Shown: in pieces, positions 12,301 to 25,262 of the stretch
Position numbering within the stretch: the first letter of the stretch is position 1
Layout: every line of letters begins with the position of its first letter
Assembly: GCA_911728435.2 (NCBI GenBank)
Contig: OU452210.1
Span: 6,200,001-6,264,000, forward strand
DNA from: Apoderus coryli
Taxonomy: Eukaryota; Arthropoda; Insecta; Coleoptera; Attelabidae
DNA length: 64,000 bases
Direction of reading: 5' to 3'
Made by a program: the position numbers and the translations under genes
Notes under the pieces: model-generated
Told to the model about the DNA's origin: nothing
The model's database searches: none
The model's input: only the letters and a program-made list of their open reading frames with translations

Positions 12301-15300
12301 CAAAGCGATTACCAGCTCTTAGTCTACCATATTTTTCGTTATAAATCATGACAATATAAAAATTCGACTTAAATTTTTATTACATAAAAGATTAAGATTT
12401 GTGAGTGTGTGTTACTTTGCAGACGATATATTTATTATCAGTAGTTTTGCCGTTATAAAAGACAATGTTTTATTTTGTCTGAGTCTATGAGATTATGACA
12501 AATAAAACAACTCTTATTTAATGGCAATTCTGTGCGGTGAAGGTAATGTTATTTAAAAGATATCATTTATCTATATTTACATTCCATAGATCAATATTCG
12601 TGCCAATGTCAATATTTCATTTTGATAGTTCCAACAATTGAACACATAGGTAAAATATCTATTGTATCTTCTATTTTATTGAAATGTGATTGCTATAGAG
12701 GCAATAAAAACAAATTCTGAAAAATTGAAAATAAATTGTTTTTATTTCAATTTTTTCATCATATATCATAACGAATTACGCCATACCTAATACTAATTTA
12801 TTGTAAAACATTGGCGGGTGGTTATTGATTGGTTTAGGCTAGAAAAATTAGACACATTAGTAGGTAACCAATAAAATTCAAATTGTGTAATATAATTCAA
12901 CTTCAACATGTTGCTGATCCAATCGCGGATTCAGGGAGGTTTGGGTGGAGGAGAGAGGCCTAGCATTAAAATCGGAAATATGTTAGAATCAATGAAAATG
13001 TTGGATTGAAACTACATTATTTTTGTTTTAATAATATATTTGCATTGAGTAGGAAAGTTAGGTTATGTAAACTAAGTTAACTAAACGTAAATGAATTGAA
13101 GACCGCTAACAAATAAAAATACCAAATTCGACCATATTACTACTCAACTTTGCGTACATTTTGTCACCATTAAGAAAAATTTCGCGATGTACGTATAACA
13201 AAAACTAATAAACGTTTCTTCCCATATGTTATACGGAAACCATGACTTCTGTTCTAAAAGATCGCTGTAGTTACACTTACAAGTAGAGTGAATAAAATTC
13301 ATAACATGATATGTGACCGTAAATACCATATACGCACATGGCCCATATTTGCATCTAGGCAAAACTAATCATAGCAGTTAGTCTAGACATCAAGTTTTGA
13401 CATACTGGAAGTCCTTCTCGTTTAGAGCCTCATAATATTATTAACAAATATAAAACCAGTCTACTAATACATTACTGAGGTCGTCTTGGAATGTCTAGTG
13501 ATTGAACAATGCCATTGTGATTTTGTTTTAACTTTTGTAGAATAATTTGTAAAATCTGCTTTTTCAATTTAACCATATTGTTGAGTTTGACGATATTTTG
13601 TTCTCGAGTGTCGATTTATATTTGAACAGCCTACCACTACACCTCATGCATTTAGATATGATATCTTAAGTTATAATATTTTAACAAATATATTATAGAT
13701 AGGATCTTAGCATTCTCACAATCGTTCGGTTTTTTATATAAACTGGCAATGAAAATATTCTCCATATTGCATGTGTTAGAGTCAATTTTCGAAGCATTTT
13801 TGTCGCATTGAATGAAGTAGCTCCAAAAATTGCCTTCTGAACTGCTTCTTCAGGCGTCGAACTTATCAAAAGAAGGACCATTAACCCCAAAACATTGACA
13901 TCATTATCATCACAGTAGACGGTAATATTTTTGAGAAATAAGCTTCAGAATTGCTTCTACTGGCCAAAACTAGACTAAATAAACATTTGTATTATATAAA
14001 ATTCTAAAATATTACGCAAGTTCATACAAATAGATAAAAACTATTCGTTCTTTTATTGGTCTGCTGATATCTTTCAAGATTGGTGAAAGCATTTTTTTAA
14101 CAATTTTAATGTTATTTAGTAGACAACAAATAATATTCAGCATATGAGACATTATGTATCGGCAGTAGATATTTTGTGCTATCTTGTAACAAAACTTTAA
14201 ACATATATATGTTTCTTTATTTCACTTCATAAAATGCGTCAATTCATGACAGTTCTGAAAATCATTTTTAAAACAGTTTATATAATAGCTTCAATGCACT
14301 ACTGATCATGACTGTTCAGACTGAACTTGGATGTAGGTTCGCTGATTTTAAATTTTCATGGGGTTAAGCTACCAGTAGTATAGAATTTAGTTACGTAGTA
14401 AAGGTGACTATACACTTAACTTGGGATGTTAAATATATTATTATAATTTTAATATTTCCTGATCCGTCCTAATATGTCACCCATCCAAAATATAACCGCT
14501 CTGAACGTAGCTGCATTTCTTCGATCGTCATGACGTGTTCTGCTATCCTGACCGATTTCCCATTTGCGATATCCATCGTGGTCATATGCAACTTTTCGTC
14601 GTAAACATTTTTCTCTAGAAGCAAAGCGTAGTCTTTTCAATTATCATTCTGCAACTAACAGGGAAATAAGCCTTAATATGCCTATATACGTAATAAAATT
14701 AAAATGTTTTAACTATCTCTAATTCACAATATTATGTATCATTACTTTTAAGTAATAAATAAATCTAATTCCTTTATCATATTGTGATTTTGAAGGAAAC
14801 GATAAATGAAACTTAAATTCTGATACCACATATAAAAATTGCTTTTTTATGAGCCGCGGCATTAAGAAGAACCCCAGTAAACATTTTATAGAATTATTAT
14901 TAATTTATTTACCTACTAAATCCAACTTACATTTTGTGTTACTTTACCAATGAACCTAAAAATAAAGCAGAATGTATATTATAACATGGTACAGGTTATT
15001 ATTGAAATTATTCCATTATTTTGCTGAAAGTTCAGATAATATCAACTAACCATAAAAATATGACGAGTTTATAATTTGTAGTTTTATTAAAATAAAAGAA
15101 TATAAGCACGATGAACCGATTATTTGTATTCGTTATTATCGTCCATCCGGTATAATAATGTGCGTCAGTAATGGCAGTATATTTTGTGAATTATGTATCT
15201 AAACCAAAATAACTCGAAAATTAATTGGCTAAAAGTTTGCGTCTCCACCATGCTCTCTTTTTGACACTAGATTTTAAATATAGATACTTTTTTTGATCAC

Positions 15301-15569
15301 GGATTGGCCTTTATTTACTACGTACAACAGCTGCTAGGCATTCTTTGCGTTGACATTTTGTGATGGTTTTTTAACGCCTACATGCATCTATTTGTGCCAA
15401 CACTTTGTTCAATTTCAGACTAAATTGGATCTGTCTAAATTATTTTCTACGTTAAGTAGCCATTCCATTGCCCAATAAGAAACACAACCATTTCATCCTC
15501 GCTATGGTTGTTAATGATATTTCGAAAATGTATTTATGAGTTAGGTTTTAACTTGGAACTATTTGACAG

Positions 15570-15594
15570 TATGGTATATATATATATATATTTA
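15570..15594. repeat. TA microsatellite
   Basis: An uninterrupted run of alternating T and A inside the long intron. Confidence 0.8.
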
Positions 15595-18500
15595 TTGCTG
15601 TAATAAAATTAAGGATTATTAACGATAAAGATATTTGCCAAAAACATTAAAATGTTGTATTGCAACAAAACAATAGAGATTTTAGTTGGTACCTACGTTT
15701 TATTTGAATGAATATACTTACTTTGAAACAAACTGTTATATTAATAATGCTAGCATTTGTCCACTACGCTGTATCAGAAATAATCCTAACATACCATCCA
15801 ACGTGTCTGGTATGTCAAATGAATTGGTGACAAAAGCTTTAAATAAAAGAACGCTGCCTTGTCTCCTTATTCATAGAATAAAGCTTCCACCAGTTTTATC
15901 AACTATCAGGTGGCAAGGTTAAATGGAGAAGAGATAACATAATTAAACGGAAAAATGTGGTTAAATCTTTTATAATCTTATAAAATTCACTGCCAGGAAC
16001 GCTAACTTTTATCCATATTTCATATTTTGAAGAAGTAGTCTTATTTTCGCTAGATAGCTTCTCATCTTATGCAAATTTGTGGTGTAACTAAAATATTTTA
16101 TAAGGCGTTTACTGAAATACATCAATAAACCTTAATCTTCTACCATATTCTAATATCACATATCATATAAACATAATAAAAATTTAGTAAAACTGATCTA
16201 AACTAAGTTCTCTTGTTACATATGCATTTTAAAACAAACAGCTTTTACGTTTTCTGACTTTATATCATCTACGTTTTATTACTTTTCATTTAAATCTTGT
16301 TTTAATTACAGTTTTTTTCATTCAGTTTATATTTTTAGCGTTGAATTGTATTTTGAATTAAAATTTATTTAATGAAATATGAATATAAAAGCAAGACATA
16401 ATTATTACCATACACTAGATGTCGCCACATACATCTTTTTGTCACATAATTATTGTTTTTAAATATTTGTAGGTATTAATTATTGATATTTCAGAATTAC
16501 TGAATATTTATAATTAAATATATAGAATGTCAAAATGCACATTTCCAACATACAAGCATTGAACCTGTGTCATGCCTCATTGTTCGTTCTTTTACAAGAC
16601 CTTAGACAAGGTTGGATCTTACCCAACGAATTCATGAGAAACACTTTGAATTCGCACCCAAATCTAGTACAACCTAGGACGTATACGCAGAATATTTCTT
16701 GATGTCATTAAATTAAATAAATCTCTAGTTCCTTATAAGTGCGACGTGTCGCAGCTTTTTCAGGAACGCTTCAAATTCACTCAAGTTGGTTTATAAGATA
16801 AATTTAAATGGAATAGAGATAGATCACATCACATTTAAGACACACCCGATGTTTTATTAAATTTTGCTCTATAGTTAATATCAAAGTAGGTTAGTTATAA
16901 AAAAATTCTTGTTTAAATTTACCTGATAAAATTAACAGTCCTAAAGTTCTAGGTAGACTAACAGAATACTCATTTTACGGATTGAAGAAATCTTAAAGAA
17001 TCGACACTAGGCTGGATAAATTCTATCCTATTTCAAAACATCTAGACCTTTTACGAAATTCTCTAACATTATATTATGACATATGTCGTATAATATTGAA
17101 ATAGGATTGTATTATTGATGCTATAATAATAATAATTTAAATTATTAGCTGGAAACTAAAGTATACTTAGACTCCTCTGCAATAGCGTCTAGTTCATATG
17201 TAAAATAGCAATTTAAGCAAACGCAATTGCGGAAAGATTTATTTTTTGTGAACAAAAATTACATAACATGATATCTTTCATGTTAATATTCCAAATATAT
17301 TTCGAGTGTATTTTAAAAGGTAGTATTAATAATATCCAGCTGATCCCGATGGTCAGTAACTTCGCATATTCGCTGGGATAAAGTAAATGCATTTTTTATG
17401 CAAGTCTCCCAACGATAAAGCTGTTTTGCTTGCTTTCCTTGAATTGTTAATACTTCAATAATTGGAAAGTGTCGTTTTTGAGTTTTAGATGAAATAAACT
17501 CAATATATAACAACAATACAGCTAGTGCGACAGCTTGGGTTGGGATTTCTTCGTCATATAACACCGTTCGTACTTTTAATTTTATAATAAGTGCGGTTTT
17601 CGAACATTTTTACTCCATATATTCAATAGAAGAGTCGAATATGATGAATACCTTATAATCATAGTTTTCTATTCATATTTCTGCTAACCAAATAACTATT
17701 TCAATACCCGTAGTTCATATACATATACTTATTAAATATTTTTGTAGTTTATATTCTCTAATAATAATTTATATCGATATCCATATAGGTTTTATTTTTT
17801 GATATCAATTGTATAGAATAAACAACAAAGATGTCCATTTTCGTACGTTTGACAAATTTTTTACAGTATAAAATTAAGAAACCATAGCTCAACAGCGTGG
17901 ACTCAAAGGCAAATTTTCGTATGAACTATTCTTGGCGCTTTAACCTTTTTGCCTAAGATTTCATGAAAGCTCTTCTCATCTAAACAAAATGGTCACTAAA
18001 ATATTAATTTTAACTTTGTCATAGTTTAATAGCTAGGTGAATTGAACTATTTGTGTATCTCCCAACGACAGGCATTTCTTTACAGCTGTACTAGAATTTT
18101 TAATTTTTTAATCTTTTGGAATTGTTAAACCTGACTGCATAATTTCAACAATAATACTACTACTACTACTACATTTTTATGACACTAATTTATTTTCCGA
18201 AATACAAAGTGTAATCAAAAGTGCAAGATGCATAATGAATAAAATCCGTTTATACATTTAGATGCGTTTGATTCTGGTTGTCGAGATGGGTAGTCAGTAG
18301 TTACCCCCTTCGTTCTCACATGCAGTATATCTGCTATATAATTGGGGTCTGTCTGGTCAATATATTTCTGGTATATTTGATGTATCCATATATGAGTTAG
18401 AGAACGAGATTTTCAAAAGAGAGATTTAATATATTAAATACATAAGGTAACAAACTCAGTGGTTTTAACAACTGTACTACATTTTATAGAGATCAAAATT

Positions 18501-19484
18501 TTCCATATTATTGATTGCAGCTTTTGTTTGTTAACGAAAAATACTGGTAGAATACTATCTCAAATATAACAGATATTTCAGTCTATTTTTATTTTGTTTA
18601 TAACCGCATTATTGCATTGTTTAGAATGTTTTATACACACGACATAGTCGTACTGAAATCCGGAAAATTACATTAATATAAACATGAAGGGATCTTGGCA
18701 AATAGTAATTTGTATTTTGTGTTTAGTGAAAAACCAGATACCGACGATTATTTGTATGCTTAATATATTTCCATGATTTATTACCAATTGTTGACCGTTA
18801 GTATTAGAAGCTAAAAGTTATTATTTTAATCAAATTAAATAATGGACCCTCAAAAATATTTATGCAGCTACCCGTTTAATGATGGGATAATTTTCAAATA
18901 CTAATTCATTTTTGACGAATCTGGAGCAGAGCTGTTCCGAGTACAGGAAAATGTATTCAGGTATTAAGTACGTTAAAAATATACTCCAAGTACAATATAA
19001 TAATATTATAATAATATATAAGAACATTCTTATATTAACTGAAATCATATTAAATATAGTAGATAAATTTACCTTAAAACCGCCAAAAATATATAAATTG
19101 GTTAACGTTATTAATTTATGGTTTCAATATTGGATTCGTTGTTGTAACGGCCAAGATTTTTCTGTACTTTTCAAAACCCCTGAAAAGGTATAAAAAGACT
19201 GTGCACCCGCAAAAAATTAACAAGTATGCAATGAAATATTTAATGTGAATGGTTATCGCAATAAGAAAATTTCACAGTGACAGAAAACTCTTGTCGAACA
19301 CAAAATACAATGAGCTATTACATTGTTACTAGAAATAGTTATCCAAGTGTAGGAAATATCCTGGAAGCAGATAGAACATGGAAACATATAAAATGACAAG
19401 TTCCTATAATCTTTCTTCTTACAGAGATATAGGCCCCCAAAACACTGAAGATTTTTTAAAGTACTCTGTATAACATAAACATTT

Positions 19485-19775
19485 TATGATGAACATAAAA
19501 GTCGGTTGTGTCTCCCAAACTTTCCCGACAAGGTATAATATAATCAAAAATGTATGACCTGCGTAACGAAACAGAATTTTAATAATAATAATTATTATAA
19601 TTGTATTATTTTCATTATTTCCAATAAACTAACGTAACAAACTAACCACTTGATTCAAAATTTAGAAAAAAAAATATTGCCAGAGCTGGGATTCAAATCC
19701 AGAACCTTCAGCATTAGAAACGCACGCTCTATCAATGACTCCAAAAACCCTTTATCAAATTACTTTATTATATTT
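19485..19775 (-). mobile_element. tRNA-derived SINE
   Basis: On the minus strand a tRNA-like head (about 19678-19750) carries an A-box-like TGGAGTCATTGATAGAGCG and a B box GGATTTGAATCC. It is followed by a body that includes GTTACGTTAGTTTATTGGAA. The body ends near words such as GGGAGACACAACCGA. The same head and body occur on the plus strand at 49.1-49.7 kb, which identifies it as a dispersed repeat. The acceptor-stem halves do not pair, so it is not a functional tRNA gene. RNA polymerase III transcription from the internal boxes is expected for such elements. Confidence 0.8.
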
Positions 19776-19854
19776 TAATAAGAGTTAAAGGTTCCTACTA
19801 CCTAACTGGTGAAATTTTAAACGCAATTTTCTTGTGAATTATGGGGGCAAATGT

Positions 19855-19925
19855 CCAAAGAAGAAGAATACATACAGACACACATACATACATACATACA
19901 CACAGAAACACAGACAGAGATACAC
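19855..19925. repeat. CA/ATAC-rich simple repeat
   Basis: Imperfect tandem ACAC/ATAC units such as CATACATACATACATACACA. The 84-codon open frame across it is an artefact of the repeat. Confidence 0.7.
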
Positions 19926-20751
19926 ACTTCCATCTGGAAATGGTCTTAATCGTCTCAAGGCACTTCACAATGGTTATATCCTTCTTTATCTCAATTTTTT
20001 TTAGAGTGTTTACAATACTTTCCCTATGGGTTAGGAAAGTAAAAGCGATGTGTATTGTATTTGGAGAACTCAGTCATTTTGAAGGTAAATCATAATACAC
20101 CTTGCTTGACCCGAGTTGCTACGGCCTGCTTGTTATTATGATGTCTATTAATCAAGTCTATGAACTTGCAACTCTGTGTGCTGTAGGTCTACCTTAGACC
20201 AAAATTTTGGCTAAATAGCATTTTATTATCTTATAGGCTTATCTGAAACTAGCTTGTTTGATAAGTAGAACTTTTATTTATGAGCTATTATCTTTAAGGC
20301 GTTCTTTCGTCTTTCTGAATTGTGTCAGGTTGAAGATGATTAACAGCGATGTTCTGGTTCTAATTTGAATTGTAATCTTCTGTAGCTTTGTTTATAACTT
20401 TCATTCTAACTGTCCTATTTTCAGCTCACATAAATATTTTATTTCTCAATTCATCATCATAAAGTCGGTCCTTTATGGAGGAAATAACTGCATTTCAAGC
20501 GTTAATCGCCTTCCAGGACTTCCATATTTTTTTGTCGTCTCCAGTAAGTTCTAATGCGAATTTTTTGTCCGCACTCTTTTGCCTAAAGCTAGTCAGGATC
20601 ATTCTATATTGATTAGAGTATTAGACACAAATTTCCTCGCATTCGTTAGATTAGCAAAACATTTAATAGCATTTATGTTAACTGGCGCCATTCAGTCGTT
20701 TTATAGAAAATTGATCAACTATAAATTTGCACTCAGCATAGCAGATAGCTC

Positions 20752-21650
20752 CTTTCTTCCCGGGAAGGCATAGTTTAAATTATTTTTGATACTGTGTAAA
20801 CGCTAAACAAGATACAAAATGATAGAAGGTGGTCTTCTGGATAACAAACCTCAATGGGATGTGTTCCTTATGTGAGCTGATATAATGTTAATAGGAATAA
20901 AACAAAAATATCAACATATTTATTTTTTTATTATTCTTGAACCGTAATTCTAATTTTTTTCAGTTTACTTTTATCTTGGGGTGTTCGCTTCTTTTATTTT
21001 TTTTTCTTTTTATTATATTTGAATGTTTTAAATGTTGTGTTTGTAACTATAAAGAAAATTGTTTGTTATTTTTTTGATATTGACGTATTGGAATTTGTGT
21101 AAGAAAAATGTTGTTCAGCCTGAAGAAGTTACTAATTAGTGAGGAAACGTCGTTGTCATTTTAGTTTTTATTTATTGACGAAAATAAAGATGGATGTCTT
21201 TATTTAAAAAAGTTTTCCAAAGAAAACCGAACACCCCAAGAAAAAGTAAACTGAAAAAAAAATATCAACATTTTTACAGGTTTTTTATTATCGGCGACCG
21301 GTTTCGAACCTGACTTTTGTCCTCTTCAGGCAACAAAAACTAAAACATCAAAGTAATATATAAGGAATGAAGGAATAACATATAACAATATAATACTTGC
21401 AACAACTTCAAAAAACTATATATATGTATAGTACATTCCTTATATAGGTACTTTGATATTTTTGTTTTTGCTGCGTGACTTAGGGCCTAGTCAGGTTTGA
21501 ACCCGGTCTCAGATAATAAAAAACTGTAAGTATTTTTGATATTTTTGTTTTATTCCTATTAACATTATATCACCTTCTATAATTTTGTATCTTGTTTAGC
21601 GTTTATACAGTATCAAAAATAATGGAAATTAAGCTTTCCCGAGAAGAAAG
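20752..21650. mobile_element. large foldback element with nested insertion
   Basis: The outer arms are about 20752-20916 and 21525-21650. Shared sequence includes AACGCTAAACAAGATACAAAA, allowing a one-base trim, and ATGTTAATAGGAATAAAAC, each found in reverse complement at the other end. The left arm has an extra block of about 45 bases (roughly 20832-20878). The arms continue into a second pair, 21275-21368 and 21433-21535. Each of these carries a GAAAC-containing hairpin, intact on the left (minus strand) and worn on the right. No protein is encoded. The arms are interrupted by the 343-bp insertion listed separately. Confidence 0.75.
20918..21260. mobile_element. 343-bp insertion with 11-bp target duplication
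   Basis: It is flanked by AATATCAACAT at 20907-20917 and again at 21261-21271. Removing it and one copy restores the outer foldback arm. Its ends are partly inverted: CAGTTTACTTTTATCTTGGG near the left end, and the complement of CAGTTTACTTTTTCTTGGGG near the right. Inside are TTGTTTGTTATTTTT and GGAATTTGTG, also found near 47450 (minus) and 49010 (plus), followed by a worn hammerhead-like hairpin at 21120-21148. Confidence 0.75.
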
Positions 21651-22813
21651 TAGGTAAGGTTTTGTACAAAAACATTTTTCTTAAATATTCGTTTATTAAA
21701 AACATATCATGTAATTTCATTAGGTAGCTTCCGTTTTAAGTCAACCTAGCAAAATCAAAAAGAGAATTTGGAGTGGAGAGTATTATAAAAAGAAGAATTT
21801 TGTGTAAAAGTATCTGAGTTATGCATGATTATGTTGATCACTAATGTGCTATTTACTATACCTATACCTTTGTTCAGCATTATTTTTGAAATAGACTACA
21901 AACTTTTCCTCCAAAATTTTAATAAGAAATGAGTAATATGGAAATCCGTTTCATGATACGTAAGCTACTGGAGATATTATATAATATATTCCAGGAGTAA
22001 TATTCTTTAGCATATCAGCATTATTCATACTCCTAGAATAGACTGCCAATATTGTTGAGCTAAAGCATATTCTTAACATATCTATCACTATCACTGTTTT
22101 TCATTAGACAAATAGCAGCAACTAGTGGGAAATGAAAAACAGCATAACTATGTACTACATTTTCAAATTATGATTGAACATAAATATAATAAAGGCATTT
22201 AAAGACAGAAAAAAAATATTACGTACTACAATGAGAAAATGCCAACTTTAAGTTTTCAATTTATGTTATCAATATTGTTTTACATAAGTTATGATAACCT
22301 GCTAGTTATGGAAACATATGCAAATAACGATAACAAAAAATGAAGTCCAAGACAAAATATATTATGATAATTAAAAATAATGAAACGCTGAACACCTATG
22401 CATAGTTTACAATATGTTTTATATATAGGAATATAACAACTTTTCCCTGTTACTGTTGTAGGTTAAATAGGTAACTTTCCCTATCGTAGTTATTATCATT
22501 CGTTTGCTAGAATTACTCTGAATTATTAATGAATTGTTGTTGTGTGCCTCTATGCATTACTACGACCATTTTGAATTTTTGTTGATGAACTGTCATAGGT
22601 GTGAATTGCAGAACTGTTGGTTATTACGGTTGGATAATCACGAAATTTTTAAAAAATTGATTAATATGGAAAGAAACACTGTAGTCTTAGTGGTAAAACA
22701 CTTTGCAATAGGCATTTTAAATGCGATATGCTACACTGGTAGGTATAGGTAGGTATAGGGAATGTTAAGAAAAGTTTATTAATTTTTCACGTGCTATCGA
22801 AATGTACTGTTAA

Positions 22814-22998
22814 AATATAGGGTGTGCCATTAGAAAAAACAACTTTGATATGCCACACTTTTTGATACACTCTATATAATCGGCACTACTTTCATATTGA
22901 AGCCATAAGTGAATTTACATACTTGCAGGTTGAAAACTAAAAAATCAAAGTAGTTTTCCTTAATAAACGCCCTTTTTGTCATGCTTCACCTTGTATAT
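22814..22998. mobile_element. small MITE-like element
   Basis: It begins TATAGGGTGTGCCATTAG and ends with a partly complementary GTCATGCTTCACCTTGTATA. ACAACTTTGAT near the left has its imperfect complement ATCAAAGTAGTTTTCC on the right. There is no coding capacity. The AGGGTG start resembles mariner-type terminal repeats. Confidence 0.45.
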
Positions 22999-24749
22999 AA
23001 CAAATAAATAATATGATATTAAATTATTTAATAATTGTGTAGGTTTTGCTTTATATTTGTATTTTTCTTGATCCACAAAATCCATCAACAAAGGCTTTTA
23101 CTTATTTTTATGAATAAATAAAATAAATGTAAAGTTGTTGTTTTTCTAGAGTCTGGCATAATAGTACTGATTATATAGGAAATGTAATTTAATTTATATT
23201 TTATTTCTGGATAAATTTCATTGCTTTACACAACGTCGTGTCTTTAAAACATCTGCGTATCCATGTTTTATTTAAATGCACTTCTACAATGTGTTTGTTA
23301 TTAAGTCTAAAAATGAAGGCAAACATACTACCAGGGTATATCTATAAATATAGTCAACAATTATTGTAGATCATTTTTTTTTCTTTCAAATATTTTATTT
23401 TGTGACCATACTCAACAAAATTTGTTATTATTAGACGCATCCTTGAGGAGCTACAGGAAAGTTTATTTTTATTTTGGATTTAAATTTTAAAAATTCAGGT
23501 AATTTTCTTTAGCTAAACATAAGAGAAATTGACAGTAACGCAATACTATCTCCCAAAGGTGACAATAAAACTCTTATTTTATATGTAAGACTAGGTACAT
23601 GCGTAAATTGGAAAAGTAGAAGAAATAAGCGCTTTAAATAGTTAGAGCATACGGAAGAACACACCTTATTTAACATCAGTATACAAAAGAGGACATAATA
23701 GTTCAATCATACACCAGAAACGGTTTGCCAAGTTTATTTTATTTTAGTCGCCCTATTTAACATTGTTTGCGCATTTTGACGAATGTATTATTTTTAAAAC
23801 AGACGCATTTGCAAAGTTTTCAGAGATTCTTTTGTCTCTGGAGCATATCTATGTATATTATCTCCCGTATAATTACGAGCCAGTTTTTATATATGGATTA
23901 TTGCGATTGTATTTAATGACTTTTGGCACACATTGAAATGATAGATATCTATCTGTATTTCTGAATCATTAAAGACCTACTTTTAACTACCAACCTATTT
24001 ATTTCTAATTTAATTTATTATTATTTATTTTCATTCATTTACGCTATGGCTAAATATAAGAATTTTTTACGTTGACGTGTTCGATATCCGCTAAGTGAAT
24101 TAGTTAATTTGGACGGCAAAATTAAAATATGAGAATGTCACACGTAAATTTCTCCGGATAAGAAGCGCAAAATATAGTACATATTATTCAAGATAAGAAT
24201 CAAGTGTGGAAATGTTAATCTCACTACCAACAAATACTACAAAACTAGATCGTGCAGACTGGACCTTGAATCTGATTACAATTTTAGTTCTTAGCATACG
24301 ATGATTTTTTACCTTTGAAAGAGCGTGATCCCTGTCCCACGTCATAAGACATAAGAAAGTTTCTTGTTTAACGTCCTTGCTCATTCTGCCTTCGGCGAAC
24401 TTTCTATTCAGTCCTTTACGTTTCTATAAAGTTAATAATTTAACGAATGCAGTTGCTTCTCGAAAAATCGTGAAACCTGGAAAAATTTCTAGATATAGGA
24501 CATTTTAAATTAAACCAAACAATGTATTTAAGTACAATTTTCCATACTTTTATTCAAGAACGTGAATATTTATTAAACGATATTTTAGGTACAAGATTGG
24601 TGACAGCAATTTTACTTTATTAGATGCAAAGAATTTCACCTTATCTATACTCTGTATATTAGAAGTAATTTTTATTAGGTGCTCATACTCGACTTACCCC
24701 CCTGCACGGGCCGTGGTAATCCCGTTCAGCACCATAAATGCCACGAGGT

Positions 24750-25262
24750 TTAAGTGGCACATTGTTTTAAAGTTAAATCGATTACCTTTTCAAACATGTC
24801 ATTTTTTAAAATCTGGTTAAACATGTATCTAAATAAAGTGTTGGTAAAATAAATCGGCAGATAAGTTTTATAAATTCTCACGAACATCCTAAAGCATTTT
24901 AGGTCTTCTATATAGAGGGGTAGGTTTAATTTTATAAATATCACTTTTGGATTGACCCCACAAGGAAAGTCTAATGGTGTTAAATCTGGTGATCTTGAAG
25001 GCCATTTAATTGTGCCTTTTCTACCACTTCAGTGTTCGGGAATATGTAGATTCAAAAAGACACACACCAGCACTGCATAGTGTGTCGGAGCGCCACCCTG
25101 TTGAAAAATACGTCAGTTTCTGGGATCTGATCGTCATTTTCACGTAAATGCAGCCTTCAATGATATTCAAGTAAGATTCTCTCATCAATTTATCATTTAA
25201 GAAAATTGGACCAATAATATTTATGGTTTCCCTAGATTCCAGCCCACGCATTCAAGATTTGT
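24750..25262 (-). pseudogene. DDE transposase fragment
   Basis: The minus strand carries remnants GPIFLNDKLMRESYLNIIEG, a worn form of the YFQQDGAPxHY motif (YFSTGWRSDTLC), and GTIKWPSRSPDLTPLDFP. The latter matches the xxWPxRSPDLTPLDFxLWG block with the third catalytic acidic position of a common insect DDE transposase family (Tc1/mariner-related, often with a DUF4817 head). Frameshifts and stops separate the pieces, so the element is inactive. Confidence 0.75.

Noticed and set aside
19841..20095. 84-codon ORF over a CA/ATAC repeat
   Set aside because: The first third is translated microsatellite and the rest has no motif or homologue that I recognise.
20445..20775. Possible gag-like coding remnant on the minus strand (ADKKFALELTGDDKKIWKSW)
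   Set aside because: Only one short charged stretch, with stops around it; not enough to name a family.
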